The position numbers and the translations under genes are program-made. Shown here in pieces: positions 1 to 8,127 of a DNA stretch of 64,000 bases (position 1 is the stretch's first letter; the number at the start of each line of letters is the position of its first letter). The notes beneath the pieces were generated by a model. It searched no databases, was not told the origin of the DNA, and saw only the letters and a program-made list of their open reading frames with translations. This DNA comes from a virus: the IMG/VR virus record IMGVR_UViG_3300047550_002778, positions 1 to 64,000 of that record. The stretch is one strand, 5' to 3'.

Positions 1-410
1 GGGAAAAATCCAGTAATAATACAGTCACGTTCACGAAACTTATAGACTACAGACTGATTACGATCTGGACCAAATCCTTGATTATCATCACCCGTAATAT
101 CTTCACGTTGAATCAACGCGGTCATGTTAATAGCCGGATAAAATGCTTTGCCAGTTTCCGATGTAGATTCGCCGTATATATTGACCCTTGTTTCACTAAC
201 TGCAACTTTAAACAACTGGACAACACACTCAATAATGTCGCCCAATAATTCAGCATTTACAGACCCAAGAAGGTTCATATCTCTTTGAGAGAAATATCTA
301 CCAGGCAAATAATTAGTTCCATAAATACCAATGTCCTTACGACCATTTGTCCAATATTGTGGAAATGCTGGATTTTGTTGAGGCCATTGCGGTGTAATTG
401 GTGCTGACAT
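1..410 (-). CDS. putative neck protein, gp14-like (3' end outside window)
   Basis: This gene is partial: about 136 residues are visible, from the start MSAPITPQWP, and the frame runs off the left edge. The segment NIYGESTSETGKAFYP followed by INMTALIQ resembles the region of T4-like gp14 neck proteins in which the chain introduces an early ...YGE... / phenylalanine-rich block. That is weak, family-level similarity judged by eye. The gene lies three bases downstream of the gp13-like gene, the same order as genes 13-14 in T4. In T4, gp13 and gp14 close the portal after packaging and form the neck that joins head to tail. Its translation is probably coupled to the upstream gene. It could instead be another connector or tail-completion protein. 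Confidence 0.45.
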   Translation of the reverse strand, partial: MSAPITPQWPQQNPAFPQYWTNGRKDIGIYGTNYLPGRYFSQRDMNLLGSVNAELLGDIIECVVQLFKVAVSETRVNIYGESTSETGKAFYPAINMTALIQREDITGDDNQGFGPDRNQSVVYKFRERDCIITGFF

Positions 411-413
411 ATT

Positions 414-1649
414 TTATCCTATGTAGATATGTAATGGAACCTTACCAAGCATTTTTATCATCGCATCAGATTCTTTGTCTTTATTTTCAAGTTGATTTAC
501 TCTCAAACTTTTATCAAGCATATCTCTTAATTTCTCTAAAAGAGTATCCTTCTCTTCTTTAGCTTCGGATCTTAATTCGGCACCGTCTAATGTTACTTCA
601 CCGCCTGGAATTGGAACTGTGCTATATTTTTGAAGAATACGGCCCAACGTTTCTTTACAAAGAGCTAAAAAATATTTTTTGATCCACTGTTTACCGGCTT
701 GGTTTATCTTACAATATTGACACAGTTGATATGGAGCATCACTTGGATCACTAATATACTCATATCGTGATCCACTAAAAAAGTTAGTAATATTCTTATC
801 GCTCTCAATATAATAGTCAATATAAATTCTAAAATCATGAGTTGGAATTGGGAATATTCTTAACATGTTATCGCCAGTAATTTGAAAACCATAAGCACTT
901 TTACGCACCATATCATTAAATTCAATAGCTTGAACACGTTCTAAATCTTCAAATATTGGCGTCATCAAAAATTGAGTTGCAGGACTATACGCACTAAATC
1001 CCATTTCTTGTAGAACGTTACTATAACTCATACCAGTCATACTGAACGGATCATATACACGGGAAATTGCAGGTGGTCTAAAATGAAATACTCGACGAAC
1101 TTCAATACGTGATCCAGTCAAGTGTTCAATATCACTGCCAATGATTTGATTCAAATCAAACACTTGATGACTGTCTTGAGGTCCACCAAAACTTGCAGAA
1201 CCTGTTGCCAAGAATGAGGCACGTTTAAGTTCTGTTTCGCCGCCAACCAACGCTTCACTTCCATATTGTTTACTTAATTGAACAACAAACGGTAGGCCAG
1301 TTCCTTTTACACTCAATCCCAATAAATTAGGATATTGATCTTGTGGTAAGCCTTGAACATTGATCAAATTATTAACAATATTGAACTCATTTACAACACG
1401 ATTATACTCCAAAACAGATTCTTCAAAACACGCATAAAAGTTGGCATCAATCATTTCAATATCAACGATTGGATATCCTAATCTTTTAGCGGCCCACATC
1501 GCACTGCTGCTACAATCATTTTCAAACGTGGTCTCATCAGAATCACAACTCGTCTCGTCCAGATAGTAACCAAATGGAACGGATGCAGAATTAACTGTTG
1601 ATCCACTGCCAGGCCACCTTACTCTATCTTGGTCTAAATTAGCACTCAT
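414..1649 (-). CDS. putative neck / head-tail connector protein, gp13-like
   Basis: The product has 411 residues and no signal peptide or membrane segment. Near the N terminus is an adaptor-like stretch (about residues 50-90: 'RLGYPIVDIEMIDANFYACFEE') of the type found in T4-like neck proteins. There a 'VDIE' strand is followed by a helix with paired acidic residues. A CxxC pair (SDPSDAPYQLCQYCK, about 310-325) and a charged, probably helical C terminus (about 350-400) follow. The gene sits after the capsid block and directly before a gp14-like gene, as 13 and 14 do in T4. I infer a role in the neck that stabilises the filled head. The assignment rests more on position and local motif than on full-length similarity. 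Confidence 0.5.
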   Translation of the reverse strand: MSANLDQDRVRWPGSGSTVNSASVPFGYYLDETSCDSDETTFENDCSSSAMWAAKRLGYPIVDIEMIDANFYACFEESVLEYNRVVNEFNIVNNLINVQGLPQDQYPNLLGLSVKGTGLPFVVQLSKQYGSEALVGGETELKRASFLATGSASFGGPQDSHQVFDLNQIIGSDIEHLTGSRIEVRRVFHFRPPAISRVYDPFSMTGMSYSNVLQEMGFSAYSPATQFLMTPIFEDLERVQAIEFNDMVRKSAYGFQITGDNMLRIFPIPTHDFRIYIDYYIESDKNITNFFSGSRYEYISDPSDAPYQLCQYCKINQAGKQWIKKYFLALCKETLGRILQKYSTVPIPGGEVTLDGAELRSEAKEEKDTLLEKLRDMLDKSLRVNQLENKDKESDAMIKMLGKVPLHIYIG

Positions 1650-1653
1650 TAAA

Positions 1654-1662
1654 TATAAATAT
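1654..1662 (-). promoter_or_regulatory. ATATTTATA start-proximal element
   Basis: The coding (minus) strand reads ATATTTATA five bases before the start codon of the gp13-like gene. The same nonamer recurs before many genes in this window. It is a candidate phage promoter or translation-initiation element; its function is not shown. Confidence 0.35.
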
Positions 1663-1694
1663 CGGAATATTCGATATTAGTGCTAAAATCTAAT

Positions 1695-2234
1695 TTATAC
1701 CAAATTATTACCTTCAAACTTTCGTGGACCACTCAAATCCACAATTTTATACTTAATTGGCATATCTTTTATAGTAGCATAAACAGCCTTTATGTTCTTG
1801 GGACTATCATCAATAAAGAAGATGTCATTATAACCTTCATTATTAATTTTATCTTTAATCCAATTAGCTTTAGCCATAGGATCACTGGTTCCAACCGTAA
1901 CAATGGGTATATTCACCTTAAAATACCTCTGTAAGACGTTTTGTATGTGAGGTTGACTCTCTGGACCCCTCGCAGTCAAAACGACGGCAAGACGACCTTC
2001 TACCCCCGCATTGACTATTTTATAAAATCTCTTAGCTACGTTGCGAATAACCACCGGATCTATGACAGAACTGAACTCAGAGAAATCAAACTTGTCACCC
2101 GGCTGTTGTGTATAAACCGCATACTGAGCAGGCGTTAATTTAACCACAGACCCATCTGATTTAGTCAATATTACTTTGCCACCCGTTTCAAAAAGTGTGT
2201 CGTCAAAATCAAATACTCTTAGTTTCTTGGTCAT
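1695..2234 (-). CDS. HAD-superfamily phosphatase
   Basis: The 179-residue product has the full set of haloacid-dehalogenase motifs. Motif I is VFDFDDTLFE at about residues 7-16, with the nucleophile Asp and the +2 Asp. Motif II is 'VVLTARG' at about 105. The motif III lysine lies in 'AKANWIKDKI', and motif IV is 'IFFIDDSPKN' at about 140-150, with two Mg-binding aspartates. Such proteins hydrolyse phosphomonoesters. In T4-like phages they resemble polynucleotide 3'-phosphatase or nucleotide phosphatase domains, but no kinase domain is present here. The substrate is unknown; end healing of DNA or RNA is one possibility. The start codon overlaps the stop of the small upstream gene by ATGA, so the two are probably co-translated. 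Confidence 0.75.
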   Translation of the reverse strand: MTKKLRVFDFDDTLFETGGKVILTKSDGSVVKLTPAQYAVYTQQPGDKFDFSEFSSVIDPVVIRNVAKRFYKIVNAGVEGRLAVVLTARGPESQPHIQNVLQRYFKVNIPIVTVGTSDPMAKANWIKDKINNEGYNDIFFIDDSPKNIKAVYATIKDMPIKYKIVDLSGPRKFEGNNLV

Positions 2235-2368
2235 AGGAATGATTGCGCAATCAACTTGTAGTCTGACACAACAGGCTTCTTGGGTTCTTGTTCTTTACGC
2301 AATTTTTCCTCTTTAAGCTGTTTGGCTTTAAGAACTTTTTGCAGAGTATTTTTAACCTTTTGATCCAT
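2231..2368 (-). CDS. small basic hypothetical protein (45 aa)
   Basis: This short frame reads MDQKVKNTLQKVLKAKQLKE and ends with ...DYKLIAQSFL and a TGA that overlaps the ATG of the HAD gene (ATGA). The product is lysine-rich and probably mostly helical. It begins inside the last 17 bases of the cupin-like gene. The tight overlaps at both ends, with no other explanation for the 120-base space, support a real gene. An ATATTTATA element lies about 70 bases upstream. No function can be assigned. Confidence 0.5.
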   Translation of the reverse strand: MDQKVKNTLQKVLKAKQLKEEKLRKEQEPKKPVVSDYKLIAQSFL

Positions 2369-2633
2369 ATAATTTGGTTATTTTGACCACAAGCTTACCA
2401 GATCCTTTGATGACCCTATGGTAAGTTTCTTTAGGTATAAATATTGATCCTTTCAACAAAACAGGCAGTTTATTGTCCAATTGGACCTCCCAGTTGCCAC
2501 TATTATCCACTGCCTCAACCAGCCTGTCTTCTTTGTCTAAATGCCACTCTAATTCGTGCGAATCAACATCTTTGTCAAACTCACGAATATACACATTGTT
2601 GCCTAACGAAGACTGTTTATATGGATGACTCAT
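2352..2633 (-). CDS. small cupin-like protein
   Basis: The 93-residue product fits a single small beta-barrel of the cupin type. It has a 'HELEWHLDKEDR' segment (about residues 26-37), a later glycine turn, and 'IFIPKETYHRVIKGSGKL' (about 65-82), placing His residues where cupins bind a metal. Short proteins of this form recur as conserved hypotheticals in marine T4-like phages. No substrate can be inferred. The start overlaps the stop of the upstream gene (ATGA), so it belongs to the same transcription unit as the putative head-packaged protein before it. Confidence 0.6.
   Translation of the reverse strand: MSHPYKQSSLGNNVYIREFDKDVDSHELEWHLDKEDRLVEAVDNSGNWEVQLDNKLPVLLKGSIFIPKETYHRVIKGSGKLVVKITKLYGSKG
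2436..2444 (-). promoter_or_regulatory. ATATTTATA element upstream of the small gene/HAD pair
   Basis: The minus strand reads ATATTTATA inside the cupin-like gene, about 68 bases before the 2368 start codon. Similar spacing is seen before gp6 and before the 46752 gene. Candidate internal promoter. Confidence 0.3.
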
Positions 2634-3904
2634 TGTAACTTTTTAGCCAATAATTTTTTCAAGATCTCCATTAACTTTGTCTCTTTTTTGATCAATTGGT
2701 CCAATGGAACGCCTCTAAACTTCTGTCTTATTTGTGCAATAGGCATACCATATTGTTTTTCAGCTTGAGCAATCAGATTGTATCTATCTTGTTTCTCTTT
2801 TTCTAAAGATGCCAATTTACGAGCAACTACAGTAGCAACAGTATTCTTAATGTTATCATTATAATACTTCTCACCCGATACCAAAAGATCATTCAATATT
2901 TTAATTTCTACTTCTAACCCATTTACTTCTTTTTCTAAATTATCCTTTTCAGCAGGCGTAAGTTTCGCTCCTGTTGTATGAAGTTTTCCTCTCTTTTCAA
3001 TAAACTCTTGAGTCTTATCATCAATTACTTTTTCCAAACTAGGTTGTTGTTGTATTTTCTCAACTCCCCAAGCAGGATAATCAAATTCACTACCAATCGG
3101 TGTAGTGGACAAATCACTATCAGTTACCTTTATTGTTACATTATTACCTTTAATAGCCGTAACATCAGCTCTTATACCAAGTCCTAGGATTTTTATTTTG
3201 TCACCTACTTTGAATTCAACATCTGCTTTATCCGTAACAGATGGTTTAGGTGGAGGAGTTTCTTTCTTAGGTTCTTCTTTGTCATACAGTTCATTGTATG
3301 ACCTTATTTTGCTACCAATTTCATACAAACACTCAGTTGGATTATATCCATTAAACTCTATGACTTTTTCATATTGATCTTTGTATGGCGTTACCTTGTC
3401 TTTATTATAATCCCAGAATGTTACAATGATAGCTTTACCACTCGGGATTGTGCTTTCAATTTGAAGATCCAAATTTTCTGGCGGTTTACCATCTGTATTG
3501 TCTACCTCAAAGATTCTACCTTTCATGATAGGATCTGAATATGCGCCCATTCTACCCAATCCCTTTAGAATATTTTCCAAATCCAAATGACCACCACCAT
3601 TATTACTAGCCTTTAATCGTTTGATACCTTTTTGGGCCCAATAATCCAATTGTTCTCTCTTATTAGAATCATACTTTATTTCCGGAGCGTCTTCTAATTC
3701 TTTGATTTCTTTTAATACATCACTATCATCTGAGTAAAATTCTTTCTTGTTGTCGCTATATCCAAATATTGACTTTTTACCACTCTTGTCGTCTTTATAA
3801 ACAAAAAAAGCACATCTGTTGGCCGGAGAAGTGTAGTTATACAACTTTCTCTTGTAACTAACAGTGTCAGGATTTTCCACCAAAATATCAATTAGTTTAA
3901 CCAT
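2630..3904 (-). CDS. hypothetical protein with capsid-targeting-like N terminus
   Basis: The 424-residue product begins MVKLIDILVEN, matching the T4 capsid-targeting pattern (MKTYQEFIAE): about ten residues ending in L/I-x-E, the prohead-protease cut site. The rest is lysine- and glutamate-rich. Residues about 215-285 contain a small KOW/SH3-like segment ('VGDKIKILGLGIRADV' followed by 'GNNVTIKV'). A long charged coiled coil fills roughly 290-424, including the ending 'LIKKETKLMEILKKLLAKKLQ' read in part. No enzyme motif was recognised. I infer a protein of the head interior, cleaved after Glu10 and perhaps injected. It lies between two small genes that share operon overlaps. Confidence 0.5.
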   Translation of the reverse strand: MVKLIDILVENPDTVSYKRKLYNYTSPANRCAFFVYKDDKSGKKSIFGYSDNKKEFYSDDSDVLKEIKELEDAPEIKYDSNKREQLDYWAQKGIKRLKASNNGGGHLDLENILKGLGRMGAYSDPIMKGRIFEVDNTDGKPPENLDLQIESTIPSGKAIIVTFWDYNKDKVTPYKDQYEKVIEFNGYNPTECLYEIGSKIRSYNELYDKEEPKKETPPPKPSVTDKADVEFKVGDKIKILGLGIRADVTAIKGNNVTIKVTDSDLSTTPIGSEFDYPAWGVEKIQQQPSLEKVIDDKTQEFIEKRGKLHTTGAKLTPAEKDNLEKEVNGLEVEIKILNDLLVSGEKYYNDNIKNTVATVVARKLASLEKEKQDRYNLIAQAEKQYGMPIAQIRQKFRGVPLDQLIKKETKLMEILKKLLAKKLQ

Positions 3905-3909
3905 AAATT

Positions 3910-4512
3910 TTACCAGTATTTTCCTTTACCCTTGTTTCCTAAACTACGAATACGATGACTACGGCAACTCCAGTAACCAGCTGTAGTTCTATCTTTCTTT
4001 TGACTACATCTGTGACGTGCGGCAAAACTTTTACGACGAGCCTTGTTACCAGCTCTACTTCTCATATTAGGATCACCAAAAGTTACCTTCTTTACATTGC
4101 CGTTTTTTGATTTGACATACACAGCATACTTCTTTGGACCGCCTGGAGTTCTGAATGGTCTATTGAGATGAACAGTGCGACCTCTATGTTTCAACTCCAT
4201 GATCAAATCCTCAACAACCTCAATAGGCGCATCAAGATACACTTCACGACCTTCAAACATCTCTTTTTTACCCAAATCACTCTCGACTAATTCGGCATCT
4301 GAATCACACAGTTCGATCTTGTTTTCAAAATATAATTTACGAACTTCTTCCAATAATTCAAAATATGATTCACTGTAGGTTCTGAAGATGGTCTCTGATA
4401 AAGGTAGTTGTTTAGTTAAATGATACTTAAGATTGTCACTAACAGACACATCTTCAGTCAATGACATCCCACACAATTCATCACTTTCAATAAGATCGTT
4501 TAATTTAATCAT
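3910..4512 (-). CDS. conserved phage protein with basic Cys-containing C-terminal domain (DUF5872-like)
   Basis: The 200-residue product begins MIKLNDLIES, another capsid-targeting-like leader with an L-x-E site. Its C-terminal 90 residues form a domain I recognise from many T4-like phages: 'PGGPKKYAVYVKSKNGNVK', 'TFGDPNMRSR', then 'ARHRCSQKKDRTTAGYWSCR'. The spacing of the two cysteines and the strongly basic tail suggest nucleic-acid binding. The DUF5872 label is from memory and should be checked. The middle (about 20-110) is acidic and helical. I infer a head-associated protein carried with the DNA. Confidence 0.55.
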   Translation of the reverse strand: MIKLNDLIESDELCGMSLTEDVSVSDNLKYHLTKQLPLSETIFRTYSESYFELLEEVRKLYFENKIELCDSDAELVESDLGKKEMFEGREVYLDAPIEVVEDLIMELKHRGRTVHLNRPFRTPGGPKKYAVYVKSKNGNVKKVTFGDPNMRSRAGNKARRKSFAARHRCSQKKDRTTAGYWSCRSHRIRSLGNKGKGKYW

Positions 4513-4515
4513 AGA

Positions 4516-4524
4516 TATAAATAT
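4516..4524 (-). promoter_or_regulatory. ATATTTATA start-proximal element
   Basis: ATATTTATA on the minus strand ends four bases before the ATG of the 3910-4512 gene and touches the stop codon of the preceding lipoprotein gene. Same element as elsewhere in the window. Confidence 0.35.
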
Positions 4525-5453
4525 TATTTACCATACTTGTTCGTAGCCCTTAATTCACTAATTAGAATTTTTTCTGGGTCATTCAAATTCTTCTCCAATT
4601 CAATAAATAATTCATCTAAAGTATACTTTTTATCGGTTCTTTGTTGAATCTGTCGTAAACGGTCAATTGTATCAACAACACTATCCAATGTATCTTTGTA
4701 TCGGTTGAATACAGGCAGTTCAATGTGTTTACTGAATTCCATTGACTTTGGAGCAATACCTTTAAGTATATTAATAAAGAATGCGATTACATGTTCTACT
4801 AACGAGAATATCGCACCAGCAATTGGGTTTGTAGCAGCTAAGAATCGTAACACCATGAAACATATCAAGAATATCAATATGCCAGTCACACCTATAGTCA
4901 CGAATCTTTTTAGTCCATACATTACACCACCAAGACCCATCCAACTATTCACTTCATCAACAGTAACTTGCAATCTATCAGCCTTTTTCGCCACTTGAGA
5001 AGCCTGTTCTTCCAAACCTTTAATCTGAGACTCATATACATCTTCTATTTCTTTTTGTCGAGTTTGAAGATCCAATATTTCAGTATCTTTTTCTTTTAAC
5101 AGTTTTACACCTTTATCTTTTTCTTTATCAATTTCACTGTTTAAAAGATCAGTTATTTGTTTTATTTTGTTCAATTCGTCAATATTTGGATTACCAGCAA
5201 TACTCAATATTCTAGAATTATAATCCAAAGCAGTCTTGACTTGAACTGGAGGATTGGTCACAGACTTCAATGAATACTCTGTGCCAGCAGCCAAAGTAGA
5301 AACCTCTTGTAACTTTTCTTCATCGTTTTTTGCCTTTTCTACGCGGGTTACTGCAAGTGCATCTTTGGTCTTTTGAACCTTATCTGCATTTGGTGTTTTG
5401 CAACCGCCGAACAACAACAAAGAAGCCAAAAATAGCATTAATGTTTTTTGCAT
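4524..5453 (-). CDS. lipoprotein with coiled coil and membrane segment; spanin-like candidate
   Basis: The 309-residue product starts with a lipoprotein signal peptide (MQKTLMLFLASLLLFGGC; lipobox Cys18). A charged periplasmic-type stretch and a coiled coil follow (about 90-170, many E/K/Q heptads). A strong membrane helix lies at about 183-207 and a second hydrophobic segment at about 208-232. A roughly 75-residue charged C terminus remains. An outer-membrane lipid anchor, a coiled coil and an inner-membrane helix in one chain is the plan of unimolecular spanins, which fuse the two membranes at lysis. However, classical u-spanins end at the membrane helix, and this protein is longer. No holin or endolysin is adjacent. 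Alternatives are a superinfection-exclusion or other envelope protein. Confidence 0.5.
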   Translation of the reverse strand: MQKTLMLFLASLLLFGGCKTPNADKVQKTKDALAVTRVEKAKNDEEKLQEVSTLAAGTEYSLKSVTNPPVQVKTALDYNSRILSIAGNPNIDELNKIKQITDLLNSEIDKEKDKGVKLLKEKDTEILDLQTRQKEIEDVYESQIKGLEEQASQVAKKADRLQVTVDEVNSWMGLGGVMYGLKRFVTIGVTGILIFLICFMVLRFLAATNPIAGAIFSLVEHVIAFFINILKGIAPKSMEFSKHIELPVFNRYKDTLDSVVDTIDRLRQIQQRTDKKYTLDELFIELEKNLNDPEKILISELRATNKYGK

Positions 5454-5458
5454 ATACC

Positions 5459-5467
5459 TATAAATAT
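5459..5467 (-). promoter_or_regulatory. ATATTTATA start-proximal element
   Basis: The nonamer lies five bases upstream of the lipoprotein gene start, in the short divergent gap shared with the plus-strand mom-like gene. Confidence 0.35.
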
Positions 5468-5520
5468 CTATCTTAGTATAAAAACTTGTTTATTTATCTG
5501 GGTTGGTATATACTGATAAT

Positions 5521-6294
5521 ATGTCTAATTATTGTGATACTTCATTAGTTTATCTGCAGCCGATCAACAAGTCGGTAGCACGTAATCTTATTGAAAAAAA
5601 TCACTATACACACAAGTGGACCAGTTGTTCAGTGGCATATGGTGTTTATTATAAAGACTATATAGAAAGTAGTTTTTTTGGTGGATTTGACAGTAAATTG
5701 ATAGGAGTATTGGTCTATGGTAATGCTGTAGGACGTAATTCAAGCACCAGTATTAGTCCACTATTAACCAATGATAATGTATTTGAATTGACACGTTTAT
5801 GGATACAAGATGGTTTTGGCAAGAACATAGAGAGTTTTTGTATAGCTGAAAGTTTTAGGTATTTAAACCGAGATTATCCAAAAATTAAGTGTATTTTGAG
5901 TTATGCTGACAGCGAAGTTGGCCATGCTGGAACCATCTATCAAGCCACTGGATTTTTATATCAGGGTGACAATTATGTTGATATTGCATTGATGCCCAAC
6001 TACAGTGTAAGTCTTGACGGTCCACCTAAATACAATTGGATTCACAGTAGAAATGTGTATAGTAGATGGAAAACACACAATGTAGACAAGTTAAAAGAAC
6101 GTATTGGTAAAACCTTCTGGCGTAAACGTGAAAGTGGCAAACATCGTTATATCAAGTTCATTAGTAACAAGATTGACAACAAAAAGTTGACCAAATCATT
6201 AATACATAAATTACTTCCATATCCAAAAACTACATCATTTACAGAAGAAATAATGGAAGTTACCGTCAAAAATACCAATCAATTTTTCCAATAA
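5521..6294 (+). CDS. mom: Mom-like DNA modification protein (GNAT fold)
   Basis: The 257-residue product carries the hallmarks of the phage Mu Mom family. These are an N-terminal 'NLIEKNHYTH' segment, 'LIGVLVYGNAVGR', 'VFELTRLWIQDG', and the signature 'LSYADSEVGHAGTIYQATGF' at about residues 137-156. In Mu, Mom converts adenine to N6-carbamoylmethyl-adenine in DNA and so blocks many restriction enzymes. The likely role here is protection of phage DNA. I chose the ATG at 5521; the longer reading would need a TTG six codons earlier. The gene is on the plus strand, opposite its neighbours. It has its own AT-rich leader and ends in a hairpin terminator, so it is probably transcribed separately. 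No com-like translational activator was seen nearby. Confidence 0.8.
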   Translation: MSNYCDTSLVYLQPINKSVARNLIEKNHYTHKWTSCSVAYGVYYKDYIESSFFGGFDSKLIGVLVYGNAVGRNSSTSISPLLTNDNVFELTRLWIQDGFGKNIESFCIAESFRYLNRDYPKIKCILSYADSEVGHAGTIYQATGFLYQGDNYVDIALMPNYSVSLDGPPKYNWIHSRNVYSRWKTHNVDKLKERIGKTFWRKRESGKHRYIKFISNKIDNKKLTKSLIHKLLPYPKTTSFTEEIMEVTVKNTNQFFQ

Positions 6295-6295
6295 A

Positions 6296-6325
6296 AAACC
6301 CACCAGCCTTTCGACTGATGGGTTT
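6296..6325. terminator. bidirectional hairpin terminator between mom-like and capsid genes
   Basis: An 11-base stem (6296-6306 with 6315-6325, one mismatch) closes an 8-base loop. On the minus strand it is followed by TTTTTT, ending the capsid transcript. On the plus strand it is followed by a looser T-rich run. It separates two convergent genes. Confidence 0.8.
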
Positions 6326-6351
6326 ATTGTTTTAATTTAGACTAATCCAAA

Positions 6352-8082
6352 TTATACGGTGTCTAGATCAGCGATCAAGACCTTACCATAGAACTCAGGA
6401 CGCACTACCTTCTTAGCGTAGCGAGTCATCACACCACGGCGTGGAGTGAAGTTCACTGGATCATAGACCAATGGAGTTTGGATGAGTGGGATGTATGGAG
6501 CATACACAGCACCAGTCTCCAAGAAGTTGCTACCACGGAAACCAACGAGGATAGCATTATCGGTCATGTATGGGTTCTTGTAAACTTGGAAGCGACTTGC
6601 GAAGCTACCAACACGGCTTACACCCATTGCGAACTTAGCTTGGTCACCGTCAGTGTTCACAACATATCCTGGGATTGATTCCAAGATGGTTGCTACGTCT
6701 GGGGAACATACCAAGAAGTTAGCACCACCACGTAGAGTCAATTGGTGAATCTTGTTAGAGACCTTTTGGATCTTGTTACCAAGAGTTTGGAACCAAGTGC
6801 TCTTTACGTAAGCAGTTCTGTTTGGAGAAGCATTTACGTTACGAGTGAATGATGCAACATCAGTAGTGTTGTTGATGGTCTTAGTGAATTCAGTTCCGAT
6901 TTGGGCGGACCAAGCTTCAGTGGTTTGACCAGTTACAGACTCGTTCAACATGTCTAGGATTTCGAGATCGATTTCCATAGAAACATATTCACTCAATAGA
7001 GCAGTAAGTTCTGCTTCTGCGTCAATAGAATGATATGCGTTCAAGTCTTGAGCCAATTCTGGGGTCCAGACAGCCTTCAACTTACGGGTCTTAGCAACGA
7101 TTGGTTCGCTCTTAAGTTCCAAGTTGACTTCTGGGATCTTGATGTCAGTGCCGATAGATTGGGTATAGACGTTGTTAGCAACACCAGAACCTTCACCAGC
7201 GGTCTTACCGTCTTCGAAGTCACCACGGAGGTTGTCCGAAGGTTGAACTGTGTAGTTCAAACGTGCAGTAGTAGATGGAGCAGCAGCACCAGCAGATTGA
7301 CTTACGAACAAGTTAATTTGATAGTATGGGTTTGCCAAGCTACCAGTGTTAACTGCGGTTGCGTAAGTGTTCAATACTGTGTAAGCTACACCAGAACTGT
7401 TTTGAACTTGGAATGAACGAACAGCGTTCAAATCAGCGTTCCAGATGTTACCAGAACCAGGATTTGCTTCGGTGTTGTCGTCAAGGTTGAATGTCACCTT
7501 GTAAACGCCTGGAACGTTACCAGAACCGTTTACAGAAGCACTGAATGTTGAATCGAATTGAAGATCGTTCCAACTTGCAGTAGCAACCAATACAGTAGCA
7601 TTAGAGCTAGAAACGGTGCGCTCAGAATAAGCGTAACGTCCTTGGCCATAAAGACCATTTACTGGTGCATCAGTTGATCCAAGCTTCTTTTGGTTACCAC
7701 CGAACAAGCTTTCGCCAGCACGATGACCCAATTGAGTGCCAGAACCATACTTGAAGTCTAAGTAGAAGATAAGACCGCTTGGGAGATTCATTGGTTGAAC
7801 CGATACGAATTCCTTAGCAGCGATCTCAGCAAATACACGACGAACCAATGGTAGAGCAACGCCTGCCCATTGTTCACTGTTTGCGCTGGTTCCAGTTGTT
7901 GAAGCTTCGTCCAACAATTGTTTTGCTTGATTTTCCAAGAGGATTGACATGTGTGCCTTTTCAACACCGGTGGTGTTTTCTAGAAGACCTGTCTTTTCCC
8001 ACTTGCTTTGAAGACCACGGGTTTCAGCCATTAGCTTTGCCTGTGGGTTCATATTATTTGTTAGTAGACTCTTTACGTCCAT
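6352..8082 (-). CDS. 23: major capsid protein, gp23-like
   Basis: The 576-residue product is the T4-type HK97-fold major capsid protein. The N-terminal about 60 residues are helical and charged, with several prohead-protease sites (LLE at about 33-35 and 48-50, LDE at 57-59). They are followed by 'WAGVALPLVRRVFAEIAAKEFVSVQPMNLPSG', read in parts, which is the conserved start of the mature protein. 'LNAYHSIDAEAELTALLSEY' and 'VCSPDVATILESIPGY' are further conserved blocks. In T4, gp23 is cut by gp21 at an I/L-x-E site during head maturation; LDE59 is the likely site here. A strong Shine-Dalgarno (AGGAAA) lies at about 8090-8096. The gene follows the scaffold gene and ends in a terminator, as expected of the most highly expressed late gene. 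No separate vertex gene 24 was seen in the window. Confidence 0.93.
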   Translation of the reverse strand: MDVKSLLTNNMNPQAKLMAETRGLQSKWEKTGLLENTTGVEKAHMSILLENQAKQLLDEASTTGTSANSEQWAGVALPLVRRVFAEIAAKEFVSVQPMNLPSGLIFYLDFKYGSGTQLGHRAGESLFGGNQKKLGSTDAPVNGLYGQGRYAYSERTVSSSNATVLVATASWNDLQFDSTFSASVNGSGNVPGVYKVTFNLDDNTEANPGSGNIWNADLNAVRSFQVQNSSGVAYTVLNTYATAVNTGSLANPYYQINLFVSQSAGAAAPSTTARLNYTVQPSDNLRGDFEDGKTAGEGSGVANNVYTQSIGTDIKIPEVNLELKSEPIVAKTRKLKAVWTPELAQDLNAYHSIDAEAELTALLSEYVSMEIDLEILDMLNESVTGQTTEAWSAQIGTEFTKTINNTTDVASFTRNVNASPNRTAYVKSTWFQTLGNKIQKVSNKIHQLTLRGGANFLVCSPDVATILESIPGYVVNTDGDQAKFAMGVSRVGSFASRFQVYKNPYMTDNAILVGFRGSNFLETGAVYAPYIPLIQTPLVYDPVNFTPRRGVMTRYAKKVVRPEFYGKVLIADLDTV

Positions 8083-8089
8083 AATATTA

Positions 8090-8096
8090 TTTCCTA
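8090..8096 (-). promoter_or_regulatory. ribosome-binding site of the capsid gene
   Basis: The minus strand reads TAGGAAA about eight bases before the ATG at 8082. It fixes the start and shows that the host uses Shine-Dalgarno initiation. Confidence 0.7.
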
Positions 8097-8127
8097 TCTT
8101 TTGGTTTGTTAATTACTCGCAAACAAA

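Noticed and set aside
5503-5520. Longer mom-like reading from 5503
   Set aside because: It would start at TTG; the ATG at 5521 begins just before the conserved domain.
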